A DNA stretch of 14,340 nt from Pseudomonadota bacterium (GCA_003229755.1 QIFJ01000077.1:1-14340), one strand, 5' to 3'; positions 1-6,882 are shown, counted from the stretch's first letter. Notes: generated from the sequence alone by a model not told the origin. A program made the numbers and translations.

Positions 1-139
1 AGTCATTATTAGCGACATGTTGCGTCGAAGCTGAAAAAGCGAAGACGGAAGCGCGACAATATTATAGTTCGTTGGTGTTATATTTTGAAAATTGGAGATA
101 CGTTATTATTTTGTGATGAATTAGTGTTCCAGTGTCAGG

Positions 140-895
140 ATGGACAGTGAAAAGGCAATGACGGAAAGAACACAGAGAAAAATTCTCCTCGTTGAAGATG
201 ATCGGGATATTTCCCATCTGGTGGAGCTTCACCTCAACGATCTGGGTTACGAAGTGGACCATGCCTATGACGGCAAGGAGGGATTGGATCGTGCCACATC
301 GGGTAGGTACGACCTCATAATCCTTGACCTGATGCTGCCGAAAGTGGACGGATTGGAGATATGCAAAAGCTTGAGGTCCGCCTCGGATTACACGCCTATT
401 CTCATGTTAACGGCAAGATCCTCGGAAGTAGAGCGCGTTGTGGGGCTTGAGATAGGAGCCGATGATTATCTCACCAAACCCTTCAGCATCCAGGAGTTGA
501 TGGCCAGGGTAAAGGCTATCCTCCGGCGCATTGATGTCATGAGGAGAACGGGTGAGGTTGCTGACAGGGATCTGATAGAAGCCGGAGATCTCACCATAGA
601 CCGTTCCAGAAGGACAGTAACTGAAAGGGGCGAGCAGGTACACCTTACTGCCAGGGAGTTCGACCTGTTATGCCATTTCGCGCAGAACCCCGGAAAGGTG
701 TACACAAGGGCGCAGCTCCTCGATCAGGTATGGGGCTACGGTTACGAAGGATATGAACATACGGTCAACTCTCATATAAACAGGCTCAGGGGGAAAATCG
801 AGGAGGATCCCGCAAGGCCCCATTATATACTTACCGTCTGGGGGATCGGTTACAAGTTCGCCGAGCCGAAAGATCAGGATGTGAGCGGACCATGA
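140..895 (+). CDS. OmpR/PhoB-family response regulator
   Basis: Cytoplasmic DNA-binding response regulator of a two-component system. Counting from the ATG at 140, residues 14-125 form a receiver domain with the acidic pair D20/D21, phospho-acceptor D63 in the LDLMLP motif, T91 in the MLTA motif and K113 in LTKPF. Residues about 150-245 form a winged-helix output domain ending in the typical WGIGYKF hairpin. Full length for the family (about 230-250 residues). The first ATG has AGG directly against it, so the ATG at 158, which gives an N-terminus closer to the family norm, may be the real start; neither ribosome site is strong. The stop overlaps the start of the histidine kinase gene by 4 bp (ATGA), so the two are translationally coupled and form a cognate pair. 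The target genes and stimulus are not visible. Subtype (PhoB, ResD or other) cannot be settled from sequence alone. Confidence 0.95.
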   Translation: MDSEKAMTERTQRKILLVEDDRDISHLVELHLNDLGYEVDHAYDGKEGLDRATSGRYDLIILDLMLPKVDGLEICKSLRSASDYTPILMLTARSSEVERVVGLEIGADDYLTKPFSIQELMARVKAILRRIDVMRRTGEVADRDLIEAGDLTIDRSRRTVTERGEQVHLTAREFDLLCHFAQNPGKVYTRAQLLDQVWGYGYEGYEHTVNSHINRLRGKIEEDPARPHYILTVWGIGYKFAEPKDQDVSGP

Positions 896-2085
896 CCAGA
901 AGTTTCTGCGGAAAACTCTCAGTTATTCTGTTGAGCCTGTTTCTGCTGATGGGCCTTCTCTTCATATCCCTCACCCTCGTGTCCAAAAGGATGTACTTTC
1001 TGGAAGCGAGCCAGAAACTGAACGGCTCGCCGGAGTCGGATCGATATGTCGTTCTGGACGGCGCTGTGGATGAGCCCATGGCGGGGATGGTCGGCCGAAG
1101 CCGTATTTTGCAGATAAGTATATCCGTTGCAGTCGCCGGGCTTGTCCTTGTCTCATTTTTCGGCCTCTACCTGTTCAACAGTCTCACAAGGCGGCTCCGG
1201 GAAGTTACGGACAGCGTCGAGTCTTTCAGGGAAGATGGCCTGATCCGGACCCCGGAATTGAAGCATGATCCTGAAAGTGAAGATGGAGACGAGATCGATC
1301 GTTTGAGCGCGGTCTTCAGCAGAATGGCGGAACGTATCAACGACCAGATGGCTGAGCTGAAAAACGCCGACGCGCTGCGAAGTGAGCTTATTACAAACAT
1401 CTCCCACGATCTGAGAACCCCCCTTACATCTCTGCAGGGCTACCTGGAAACAATGCTTCTAAAAGAAGATCTCACCGAAGACCAGCGGCGTGAATACCTC
1501 AAGATCGCCCTGAAACACAGCGACCGGTTAAGAAAGCTGATATCGGACCTTTTTGAGCTGTCCCGCCTCGATGCCCGGGAAGTCCAGATGAGCCCGGAGG
1601 AGTTTTCCCTGTGCGAACTCACGCAGGATATACTTCAGAAATTCTCTCTCTCAGCACAGGAGAAGGGGATTCTGCTGATCTCTGACTTCGGCCAGAAGCT
1701 TCCCTTTGTATTCGCTGATATAGGGCTTGTTGAAAGAGCCCTTGAGAACCTCATTCAGAATGCCCTACAGTACACACCCGCAGGCGGATCCGTAACCGTA
1801 TCCATCGAGCCAACGGCAGGCAGACTTGTGATCAAGGTTGCAGACACCGGACGGGGAATAGATGAGGAGAATCTGCCCGATATCTTCGATCGTTACTACA
1901 GGGTCGACGGTGGTGAACGGGATACCCAGGCAGGCGCCGGACTCGGGCTGGCAATCACGAAAAGGATCGTTGAGCTTCACAGGGAAAGTCTCGAAGTCGC
2001 AAGCACTGTAGGCGAAGGAACTGAATTTTACTTTGGCCTTCCAGTATCGTCTCCGGAAAGCCACGAATGCCGGGTCTCCGATTAA
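892..2085 (+). CDS. Membrane sensor histidine kinase (HAMP-HisKA-HATPase)
   Basis: Inner-membrane sensor kinase paired with the preceding response regulator. Transmembrane segment 1 is about residues 9-30, a short extracytoplasmic stretch of about 40 residues follows, and transmembrane segment 2 is about 72-95. A HAMP linker (about 95-150) leads to the HisKA dimerisation domain with phospho-acceptor H172 in the SHDLRTPL motif. The ATP-binding domain carries the N box (ENLIQNALQYTP), G1 box (DTGRGI), F-like box (IFDRYYR) and G2 box (GAGLGLAI). All catalytic motifs are intact and the length of 397 residues is normal for a PhoR/ResE-like kinase. The periplasmic part is too small for a classic ligand-binding domain, so the signal may be sensed within the membrane or by a partner protein; that is inference. 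The gene ends just before a repeat element and no classical terminator is seen. Confidence 0.95.
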   Translation: MTRSFCGKLSVILLSLFLLMGLLFISLTLVSKRMYFLEASQKLNGSPESDRYVVLDGAVDEPMAGMVGRSRILQISISVAVAGLVLVSFFGLYLFNSLTRRLREVTDSVESFREDGLIRTPELKHDPESEDGDEIDRLSAVFSRMAERINDQMAELKNADALRSELITNISHDLRTPLTSLQGYLETMLLKEDLTEDQRREYLKIALKHSDRLRKLISDLFELSRLDAREVQMSPEEFSLCELTQDILQKFSLSAQEKGILLISDFGQKLPFVFADIGLVERALENLIQNALQYTPAGGSVTVSIEPTAGRLVIKVADTGRGIDEENLPDIFDRYYRVDGGERDTQAGAGLGLAITKRIVELHRESLEVASTVGEGTEFYFGLPVSSPESHECRVSD

Positions 2086-2101
2086 TTACACTTCATTTTT
2101 C

Positions 2102-2265
2102 GGTTCATCTCCCAATTAGTTGGTGATTAATACACAATAACCGGGTTCCGGTAAAAGCCCCTTCGCCTTCGCAACGCCTTTCTCACTTCGCTTCGTGATT
2201 CACCAAAAACCCGGCTTTATAAATAAATTATACCAACATTCCACCAACTAATTTGGAGATGATCC
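2102..2265 (+). repeat. Inverted-repeat element family 1, copy A (short, recombinant)
   Basis: A 164-bp non-coding element. The left end at 2102-2125 contains CCAATTAGTTGGTG and the right end at 2242-2265 is its near-complement (CACCAACTAATTTGGAGATG), giving terminal inverted repeats of about 24 bp. The interior differs from the full copies: it begins with the inverted right arm of hairpin B (GGGTTCCGGTAAAA, then the CTTCGCCTTCGCAAC core) and finishes with the right arm of hairpin A (GTGATTCACC, then ACCCGGC). It therefore reads as a recombinant that lost about 100 bp between the two hairpins. No open frame inside. No target duplication is evident. Confidence 0.8.
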
Positions 2266-2278
2266 CGTTTTTATTACC

Positions 2279-2487
2279 TTGTCAGGGTTGTAAAAAGTCT
2301 ATTTGAGCCATTTTACGTATGACGGTCACGCCGGTGGCGTGACTCCCGTTATAGAAAAGTTAAGTTTATGTGATGGTTATGTGAACGGCAGGAACTACAG
2401 TTTTAGTAAGCAACGTTTTTCAAAAATGACACTTTTCGCTTTCCACGGAGTAAAAAGCCATGGATGGACTTTTTACGACCCTGGCAA
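2279..2487. repeat. 209-bp element with 21-bp terminal inverted repeats (family 2)
   Basis: The 21 bases at 2279-2299 and the 21 bases at 2467-2487 are inverted copies of each other with 19 of 21 matches (core GACTTTTTAC...ACCCTG). The interior holds a perfect 8-bp hairpin, GTCACGCC ggt GGCGTGAC (2325-2343). The right end carries another perfect 8-bp hairpin, GTAAAAAG / CTTTTTAC (2450-2457 with 2469-2476). The right-hand 60 bp recurs upstream of desulfoferrodoxin (6984-7043). The element ends a few bases before the ribosome site of the downstream gene, so it probably forms part of its leader. An open frame across it looks incidental. Whether this is a mobile miniature element or a structured leader is unknown. 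Confidence 0.65.
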
Positions 2488-2505
2488 AATAAAAAGGAGA
2501 TTAAT

Positions 2506-3261
2506 ATGAAAACTGTGATTTCGATAATGCTGACAGCTTTTCTAGCTGGAATTTTCACCATACTGCCTGTTCCCACCGCCCAGTCGTCAGACGCACTTGA
2601 ATCTCAGGAAAAGGTGCTTGGTTTCAAGGGATCTCACGACCCGGTCTGGCGCTTGAGGGGGACGAAGCCCCACCTGATCGGAGGATATGGAGACAACTTC
2701 AGCTATGATGGGTCCAGGGTAGTCCCGATCTTAGGCGAGGCGGAAGCGGTTCTTGATGCGGAAAAGGACAGGGGAACCGCAAAATACACAGTATATGGGA
2801 CCATTAATCCGGAAAAGGACAGGACTTACTCCGGTGAGATAACCTTTATTTTCCGTGTCGGCAAAGGAGGGCCCGCGTTTCAGGAAGGCGGAGTCGCGGA
2901 CTTTCTCTATATGCACGGTGATACGAAGCAGGGTGCTCCTGTAATGCCCAAAACGAGGACCTTCCTGTCCTCCTGGGGAAAAGCCGATATCTTTGTCAAC
3001 GGCGATATTGTCTATAAGGATATTATGGCTCACGTAATGTACACCGAAAGGACGCGGGACACGAAAACCCAGGCGATATACAATAGCGACAAGTCGGGTT
3101 TTTACAGCCCCAAATCACCGGTCGACGGATCTATAGCGGACCGCAAGGGCAAAGAGCTGCATTTTGTCGCTCACAGCGCGAAAGAGGACAGGGGAAACTT
3201 CCCTCCGCACGATATATGGATCCACCTGAACTTCGAGGACGTCAGGGAACTTAAGAATTAG
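2506..3261 (+). CDS. Secreted protein of unknown function
   Basis: A 251-residue protein I do not recognise. The ATG at 2506 is chosen because AAGGAGA lies 5 bases upstream and because it gives a clean signal peptide: KT after the Met, a hydrophobic stretch of about 20 residues, then TAQSSDA with likely cleavage around residue 25-28. A longer frame starting at 2464 would put charged residues before the signal and run through the repeat. The mature part is polar and charged, has no cysteine and no further membrane segment. His-containing motifs are spread along it: SHDPVWRLRG near the start, YMHGD, AHVMYTERTRD, LHFVAHS and PPHDIWIHLNFED at the end. These might bind metal, which is inference only. 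It stands alone: the histidine kinase gene ends more than 400 bp upstream, the next gene is on the other strand, and repeats flank it on both sides. Confidence 0.85.
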   Translation: MKTVISIMLTAFLAGIFTILPVPTAQSSDALESQEKVLGFKGSHDPVWRLRGTKPHLIGGYGDNFSYDGSRVVPILGEAEAVLDAEKDRGTAKYTVYGTINPEKDRTYSGEITFIFRVGKGGPAFQEGGVADFLYMHGDTKQGAPVMPKTRTFLSSWGKADIFVNGDIVYKDIMAHVMYTERTRDTKTQAIYNSDKSGFYSPKSPVDGSIADRKGKELHFVAHSAKEDRGNFPPHDIWIHLNFEDVRELKN

Positions 3262-3264
3262 AGT

Positions 3265-3384
3265 TCGGTACCCAATTACCTGGTGGGATTTAGGAATAGT
3301 TTATTCATAAGGCCGGGTTTTTGGGTGCGATCACCCGGATGCCCCTTAACACATGAAGGGTAGAATCGGGGAACCGGGGTGGTA
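3265..3384 (+). repeat. Inverted-repeat element family 1, copy B (degraded)
   Basis: Directly after the secreted-protein gene. The left end (3265-3287) keeps CCCAATTACCTGGTG. The left arm of hairpin A is readable at 3311-3330 (GGCCGGGTTTTTGGGTG), followed by CACCC. The central core and right arm are missing, and 3353-3380 only loosely resembles the right arm of hairpin B. The right terminal repeat is not recognisable. A small perfect hairpin, GGGTG CGAT CACCC, remains and could slow transcription, but no T-run follows it. Confidence 0.55.
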
Positions 3385-3400
3385 GATGTGTAATGATTTT

Positions 3401-3428
3401 ACCTGGGACCTGGGTCTTGGGTCATGGG
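3401..3428. repeat. Heptanucleotide array, 4 units
   Basis: Four contiguous 7-bp units, ACCTGGG, ACCTGGG, TCTTGGG and TCATGGG. The array covers the stop codon of the minus-strand phosphoesterase gene (3422-3424), so it reaches into the 3' end of that gene. Confidence 0.75.
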
Positions 3429-4609
3429 ACCCCACGCATAGGCGAGGGTCCCATGGGCAGGAGCGTTATCACGGTAAGTTCCGGCGGCGACATGACCCTG
3501 AAAGGCGGGCCCCAGGTTCCGGCGCCCCTGCTCGTATAGATGTAAGATCCAGATTCAAGGTCGTATAATCCCTTCATCATGGGGTACCGCTTTTTGACGA
3601 TAACGTTGAACGGAAAGATCTGGCCGCCGTGGGTATGGCCCGACAGCTGAAGGTTGAACCTGCCCATGGATCTGTCTCGGATCACGGGCTGGTGTTTTAA
3701 CAGGACTGTAAAGACCTCCGGTGAAGAATCAGGCAGAGCTGCGTTCTCATCTGTCCATGAGGGGCGGCCAACCCTTGAGCCAGCTGGATCGTCTACTCCC
3801 ACAAACACTATATTATCACCTGCCTTAACCGATTCACCCCTGAGGACTCGAAAGCCCGCCCTCTCGTGGAACTTTATGCTTTTCGATATCCCCACGTAGA
3901 ATTCGTGGTTGCCCATAACGGCGAACTTGCCCATGGGCGGTTTGATTTCGTCAAACAGGCCGGAAATGTTATCAAGATGAGGAGCCATTCCGTCGACCAT
4001 GTCTCCCGTTGAAACAAGAATGTGCGGATCTGCCTGCCGGATCAGGGACATAACTTTCTCAAGGCGGCTCCTGCCGACGATGAGACCGAGGTGCAGATCC
4101 GAGATCTGAGCGATCCTTATGGGAGCCGAACCCGGTTTCAGTAACGGCGTCCGGATCGAAACCCTCTCCACCCTGACTCTGGAGTTCTCCACCAGTCCCC
4201 AGGCCATAGCCGCAAGGATAATGGCGGAAATCACTGCCAGGCTCATCTGTGGTGGGATCAGGAGCTTGGAAAATCCGGGTACCGGTATAGCGAAAGCCCG
4301 AAGAATAAGGTTGAAAATATCCACAGCGAGACCAAGGAATAGAAACCAGAGTACGGCCGCCATCCAGATATATGTTACAAGAGCCAGTACGCGGGCCTGG
4401 AGGAGAAAGTCCGCCCGCTCCAGCATCCTGACAATAACAGGGCCCGTGACCATCAGCAGCGCAAAGAGAGCCAGCAGCAGTAATCGTAAACCCGATGGGC
4501 GAAAGGCTAAATACACCTTGCCAAACAGATACAGGTTCATCCCGCCGTAGATTGAAAAATAGACCAGTAGGAAGATGAGCATCAGTAATATCCCGCTCTG
4601 CAGGAACAA
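3422..4609 (-). CDS. Membrane-anchored calcineurin-like metallophosphoesterase
   Basis: Two-metal phosphoesterase on a membrane anchor, similar in layout to YkuE/YaeI-type proteins. The N-terminal 150 residues contain about four hydrophobic helices (roughly 5-30, 42-62, 75-100, 120-142). The catalytic domain then shows the ordered motifs DLHLG, GDMVDG, GNHEF, KHQP and GHTHGG, which supply the metal-binding Asp, Asn and His residues of the family; all are intact. The substrate is unknown. YaeI/YkuE relatives have been linked to UDP-sugar or phospholipid-type diesters, but that is not decided here. The longest frame uses TTG at 4609. An ATG at 4582 with GGGA about 8 bases upstream gives 386 residues and may be the true start. 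The last residues (GPSPMRGVP) are encoded by an inverted repeat and a heptad array, so the C-terminus may have been altered by repeat growth. It is divergent from the perR unit. Confidence 0.92.
   Translation of the reverse strand: MFLQSGILLMLIFLLVYFSIYGGMNLYLFGKVYLAFRPSGLRLLLLALFALLMVTGPVIVRMLERADFLLQARVLALVTYIWMAAVLWFLFLGLAVDIFNLILRAFAIPVPGFSKLLIPPQMSLAVISAIILAAMAWGLVENSRVRVERVSIRTPLLKPGSAPIRIAQISDLHLGLIVGRSRLEKVMSLIRQADPHILVSTGDMVDGMAPHLDNISGLFDEIKPPMGKFAVMGNHEFYVGISKSIKFHERAGFRVLRGESVKAGDNIVFVGVDDPAGSRVGRPSWTDENAALPDSSPEVFTVLLKHQPVIRDRSMGRFNLQLSGHTHGGQIFPFNVIVKKRYPMMKGLYDLESGSYIYTSRGAGTWGPPFRVMSPPELTVITLLPMGPSPMRGVP
3423..3455. repeat. 10-bp perfect inverted repeat over a stop codon
   Basis: CATGGGACCC (3423-3432) and GGGTCCCATG (3446-3455) form a perfect 10-bp stem with a 13-base loop, covering the last codons and stop of the minus-strand phosphoesterase gene. 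It could act as a transcript-end structure, but there is no T-run on the minus-strand side, so an intrinsic terminator is not supported. Confidence 0.6.
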
Positions 4610-4694
4610 TCAGTTCCGGCTGCTCAAAAAACCTTCAGAAACCTCTGCCTTGAAGCCGACCATCCTTTATAATACATTTCCACAGGAAGGGTCT

Positions 4695-4747
4695 ATCTTA
4701 CTTAAATTGGTTCATTTTCCAATTAGTTGGTGGGATTTAAGTAAGAT
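4695..4747. repeat. 13-bp perfect inverted repeat around an element end
   Basis: ATCTTACTTAAAT (4695-4707) and ATTTAAGTAAGAT (4735-4747) are perfect complements, with a 27-base loop that contains the left terminal repeat of element copy C. It lies in the divergent promoter region between the phosphoesterase gene and perR. The other element copies do not have this flanking repeat. Confidence 0.7.
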
Positions 4748-4889
4748 GTATCCATAAGGCCGGGTTTTCGGGTGTAATCACTCGCCTTCGCAACCCCCTT
4801 TTAGCTTCGCTTCGTGATTCACCAAAACCCCGTCCTTTTATATTTAATCCATCCAGAATTCAGGTAAAAGCCCCTGAAACGAAGAGCCC
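4709..4889 (+). repeat. Inverted-repeat element family 1, copy C (right end lost)
   Basis: The left terminal repeat is at 4709-4732. Hairpin A is complete: left arm from 4758 (GGCCGGGTTTTCGGGTG), core CGCCTTCGCAACCCCCTTTT, right arm GTGATTCACCAAAACCCCG ending near 4835. Only the left part of hairpin B follows (AGGTAAAAGCCCCTGAA), and the copy stops at 4889, immediately before the TTGACA -35 box of the perR promoter. Confidence 0.8.
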
Positions 4890-4917
4890 TTGACAAGAGT
4901 ATTTTTTTAGATACTAT
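4890..4917 (+). promoter_or_regulatory. Promoter of the perR unit
   Basis: TTGACA at 4890-4895 and TACTAT at 4912-4917 with a 16-bp spacer form a good sigma-70-type promoter. The -10 box lies at the start of the palindromic operator described next, so repressor binding would block it. Confidence 0.75.
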
Positions 4918-4935
4918 TAGTAATAGTTACTATTA
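4913..4935. promoter_or_regulatory. Overlapping Fur/PerR-type operator boxes
   Basis: Two overlapping perfect 7-1-7 palindromes share their middle arm: ACTATTA-G-TAATAGT (4913-4927) and TAATAGT-T-ACTATTA (4921-4935). The 7-1-7 A/T-rich form is that of known PerR and Fur boxes. The site spans the -10 box through the region just upstream of the perR ribosome site, which points to autoregulation. Confidence 0.75.
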
Positions 4936-4951
4936 GTGACAGGGAATGCCT

Positions 4952-5383
4952 ATGCAGAGAATGACCGAACAGAGAAGAATTATCCTTGAGGAACTCAGGT
5001 CCCTTAAATCCCACCCGACTGCTGATGAGCTTTTCAGGCAGGTTCGCAAACGGCTTCCGAGGATCAGCCTTGGAACCGTTTACCGCAACCTTGAAACCCT
5101 GACCGGCAAAGGCACGATCAGGAAGCTGGAAGTTGCCGGAACCCGGAAGAGGTTCGACGGAAGGATCGATCAACACTATCACCTGAGGTGCTCTCGCTGC
5201 AGCCGGGTTGAAGACGCCCAGATCGAGGCCATCGGGGGGATCAGGGAGCTTGCGGGAAAACTCAAGGGTTACGACATCACAGATTACAGACTGGAGTTTG
5301 TGGGCCTGTGTCCCCAGTGCAGGGCGGCTGCGAAAAGCGACAATGATATTTTTTGCTTTCCGACCCTATCAGACAATGAGTAA
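4952..5383 (+). CDS. perR: PerR-like Fur-family peroxide-sensing repressor
   Basis: Fur-family metalloregulator. The ATG at 4952 is preferred over 4946 because CAGGGA at 4940-4945 is then correctly spaced; the longer form adds only Met-Pro. Residues 1-75 form the winged helix (GTVYRNLETL recognition region). Two CxxC pairs (C80/C83 and C120/C123) form the structural zinc site. Aligned to Bacillus PerR, all five regulatory-metal ligands are present: H21 (H37), D69 (D85), H75 (H91), H77 (H93) and D88 (D104). The Asp at the D85 position, together with the neighbouring rubrerythrin and desulfoferrodoxin genes, favours a peroxide sensor over an iron-sensing Fur. In PerR, iron-catalysed oxidation of H37/H91 releases DNA. 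It has its own promoter and operator just upstream and overlaps the next gene by 8 bp, so it heads an operon. Confidence 0.9.
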   Translation: MQRMTEQRRIILEELRSLKSHPTADELFRQVRKRLPRISLGTVYRNLETLTGKGTIRKLEVAGTRKRFDGRIDQHYHLRCSRCSRVEDAQIEAIGGIRELAGKLKGYDITDYRLEFVGLCPQCRAAAKSDNDIFCFPTLSDNE

Positions 5384-6170
5384 GGAAATGAGGGAAAAGC
5401 TTGAGGAACTTTACAGGCAGTATAACAGGAGGGAATATGTCTCACCCGATCCCCTGGAAGTGCTTTACAGTTATGATAATACGGCAGACAGGGAGATCGT
5501 CGCCCTTGTTGCCTCTTCCCTGGCGTTCGGGAGAGTGAGTCAGATATTGATAAACGTATTCCATGTACTGGGAAAGATGCAGTTACCCTCGGATTTTCTG
5601 CGTAACGGCTCTTACGACCTGCTTGAAAAGACCTTTATAGATTTCAAACACAGGTGGGTCACCGGTGCGGATCTGTCTGCAATGCTCCATGGCGCCGGTA
5701 AGCTTATATCAGAATACGGCTCCCTGGAGGGTGCCTTCAGTGAGCATGTAAAAGGCGGTCAACAAACCGCCCTGCCGGCTTTGAAAGGGTTTCTGAAGGA
5801 CCTGCACAGGGCGTCCGGAAAAAACGGCCGGAACAGGCTCCTGCCGGATCCGGATGGAGGCAGCGCCTTAAAGAGGTTTAACCTTTTTCTCCGCTGGATG
5901 GTCCGCAAGGACGATGTAGATCCGGGAGGCTGGTCATGCATGAAGCCGGATATGCTTCTTGTGCCGCTGGATACGCACATGCACAGTATCTGCCGGCATC
6001 TTGGCCTGACAGACAGAAAGCAGGCGGACATGAAGACAGTGCTGCAGATTACGGATGCATTCAGGAAGATTCATCCCCAGGACCCTGTTCGATACGATTT
6101 CGCCCTGACCCGTCTGGGCATAAGAGAAGAGATAGACAAAAAAAGTAAGTTGAAGAGAATTTTTCACTAG
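5376..6170 (+). CDS. TIGR02757/DUF2400 family protein
   Basis: A 264-residue protein of the TIGR02757 (DUF2400) family, whose biochemical role is not established. Family hallmarks are visible: PLEVLYSYD near the N-terminus, the run FLRWMVRKDDVDPGGW, PLDTHMHSICRHLGL, and KIHPQDPVRYDFALTRLGI near the C-terminus. Length fits the family. The ATG at 5376 (MSKEMREKL) overlaps the perR stop by 8 bp and matches family N-termini. A longer frame beginning at 5208 would lie inside perR and is rejected. An ATG at 5388, 12 bp downstream, is possible. No signal peptide or membrane helix, so it is cytoplasmic. The overlap with perR implies coupled translation and control by PerR, so a role in oxidative damage response or DNA/RNA maintenance is a reasonable but unproven guess. 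Confidence 0.88.
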   Translation: MSKEMREKLEELYRQYNRREYVSPDPLEVLYSYDNTADREIVALVASSLAFGRVSQILINVFHVLGKMQLPSDFLRNGSYDLLEKTFIDFKHRWVTGADLSAMLHGAGKLISEYGSLEGAFSEHVKGGQQTALPALKGFLKDLHRASGKNGRNRLLPDPDGGSALKRFNLFLRWMVRKDDVDPGGWSCMKPDMLLVPLDTHMHSICRHLGLTDRKQADMKTVLQITDAFRKIHPQDPVRYDFALTRLGIREEIDKKSKLKRIFH

Positions 6171-6245
6171 GAGGAACGATCCTGAAAAAGAATGTCGGCA
6201 CATTGCCGGAAGATATCTTATCAGCGATAAAAGGAGGAATACGGT

Positions 6246-6821
6246 ATGGCAGCATTAAAGGGAACGGAGACGGAAAAAAACATCCTTACGGCCTTTGCGG
6301 GAGAGTCTCAGGCAAGGAACAGATACACCTATTTCGCCAGTCAGGCGAAAAAGGAGGGCTTGGTGCAGATAGCCCAGATCTTCGAGGAGACAGCCAATCA
6401 GGAGAAAGAACACGCCAAGCGGCTCTTCAAGCTCCTGGAGGGCGGCGCGGTACAGGTACAGGCGGCCTTTCCGGCAGGAGTAATAGGTAGTACCGCACAG
6501 AACCTTAAAGCTTCCGCAGAAGGAGAAAACTACGAGTGGACGGACATGTACCCATCCTTTGCCGAAACAGCGAAGAAGGAAGGTTTCAACGATGTTGCCG
6601 GTGTTTTTACGGCTATAGCGGTCGCGGAAAAACAGCACGAGAAACGGTATGTTGACCTTCTCGCCAACATCGAGGCAAACAGGGTGTTCGTCAGAGAAGA
6701 GGCTGTAACGTGGAGGTGCATCAACTGCGGGTACCTTTACAACGGTAAACAAGCGCCGGGAAAGTGCCCGGCGTGTGACCACGCCAGAGATTATTTCGAA
6801 CTTCTGGGAGAAAACTGGTAA
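6246..6821 (+). CDS. rbr: Rubrerythrin
   Basis: Non-haem di-iron peroxidase that reduces hydrogen peroxide to water in the cytoplasm of anaerobes. The 191-residue protein has the two-part family layout. The N-terminal ferritin-like four-helix bundle includes E20, E53xxH56 in NQEKEH and a second-half EKQH motif. The C-terminal rubredoxin domain has an iron site formed by C158/C161 (CINCG) and C174/C177 (CPAC). Full length and intact. The ATG has a strong AAGGAGG site about 6 bases upstream. It follows the DUF2400 gene by 75 bp with no terminator seen, so it probably belongs to the perR operon. Desulfoferrodoxin lies 246 bp downstream on the same strand. A heptad repeat array begins in the last codons and crosses the stop. 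Confidence 0.97.
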   Translation: MAALKGTETEKNILTAFAGESQARNRYTYFASQAKKEGLVQIAQIFEETANQEKEHAKRLFKLLEGGAVQVQAAFPAGVIGSTAQNLKASAEGENYEWTDMYPSFAETAKKEGFNDVAGVFTAIAVAEKQHEKRYVDLLANIEANRVFVREEAVTWRCINCGYLYNGKQAPGKCPACDHARDYFELLGENW

Positions 6822-6869
6822 ACTGGTATTAGTAGAGTTTCTAGTTTCTAGTTGCTGGTTTCTAGTTCA
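6814..6869. repeat. Degenerate heptanucleotide array, about 8 units
   Basis: Reads in 7-bp steps ACTGGTA, AACTGGT, ATTAGTA, GAGTTTC, TAGTTTC, TAGTTGC, TGGTTTC, TAGTTCA. The central four are clearest. The array starts inside rubrerythrin and overlaps its TAA stop (6819-6821). Confidence 0.7.
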
Positions 6870-6882
6870 ACGCGTCCATTAG

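Noticed and set aside
3..119. A frame open from the left edge to a TGA at 117-119, possibly the tail of an upstream gene.
   Set aside because: Only about 38 codons, no recognisable motif and A/T-rich composition; it cannot be told from chance. The first 139 bases otherwise show no clear promoter.
2303..2509. A 68-codon frame between the two repeat elements and the secreted-protein gene.
   Set aside because: It lies across the family 2 inverted-repeat element, overlaps the next gene's ribosome site and start, and has no family resemblance.
4119..4550. A 143-codon plus-strand frame opposite the phosphoesterase gene.
   Set aside because: Antisense to a gene with complete catalytic motifs; its Arg/Ser/Thr-rich translation is typical of a shadow frame.
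4650..4673. TTGAAG and TATAAT on the plus strand upstream of copy C.
   Set aside because: The 12-bp spacer is too short for a sigma-70 promoter and a better promoter exists at 4890.
6255..6782. A 175-codon minus-strand frame opposite rubrerythrin.
   Set aside because: Antisense to a gene with all ligands intact; no ribosome site or motif.
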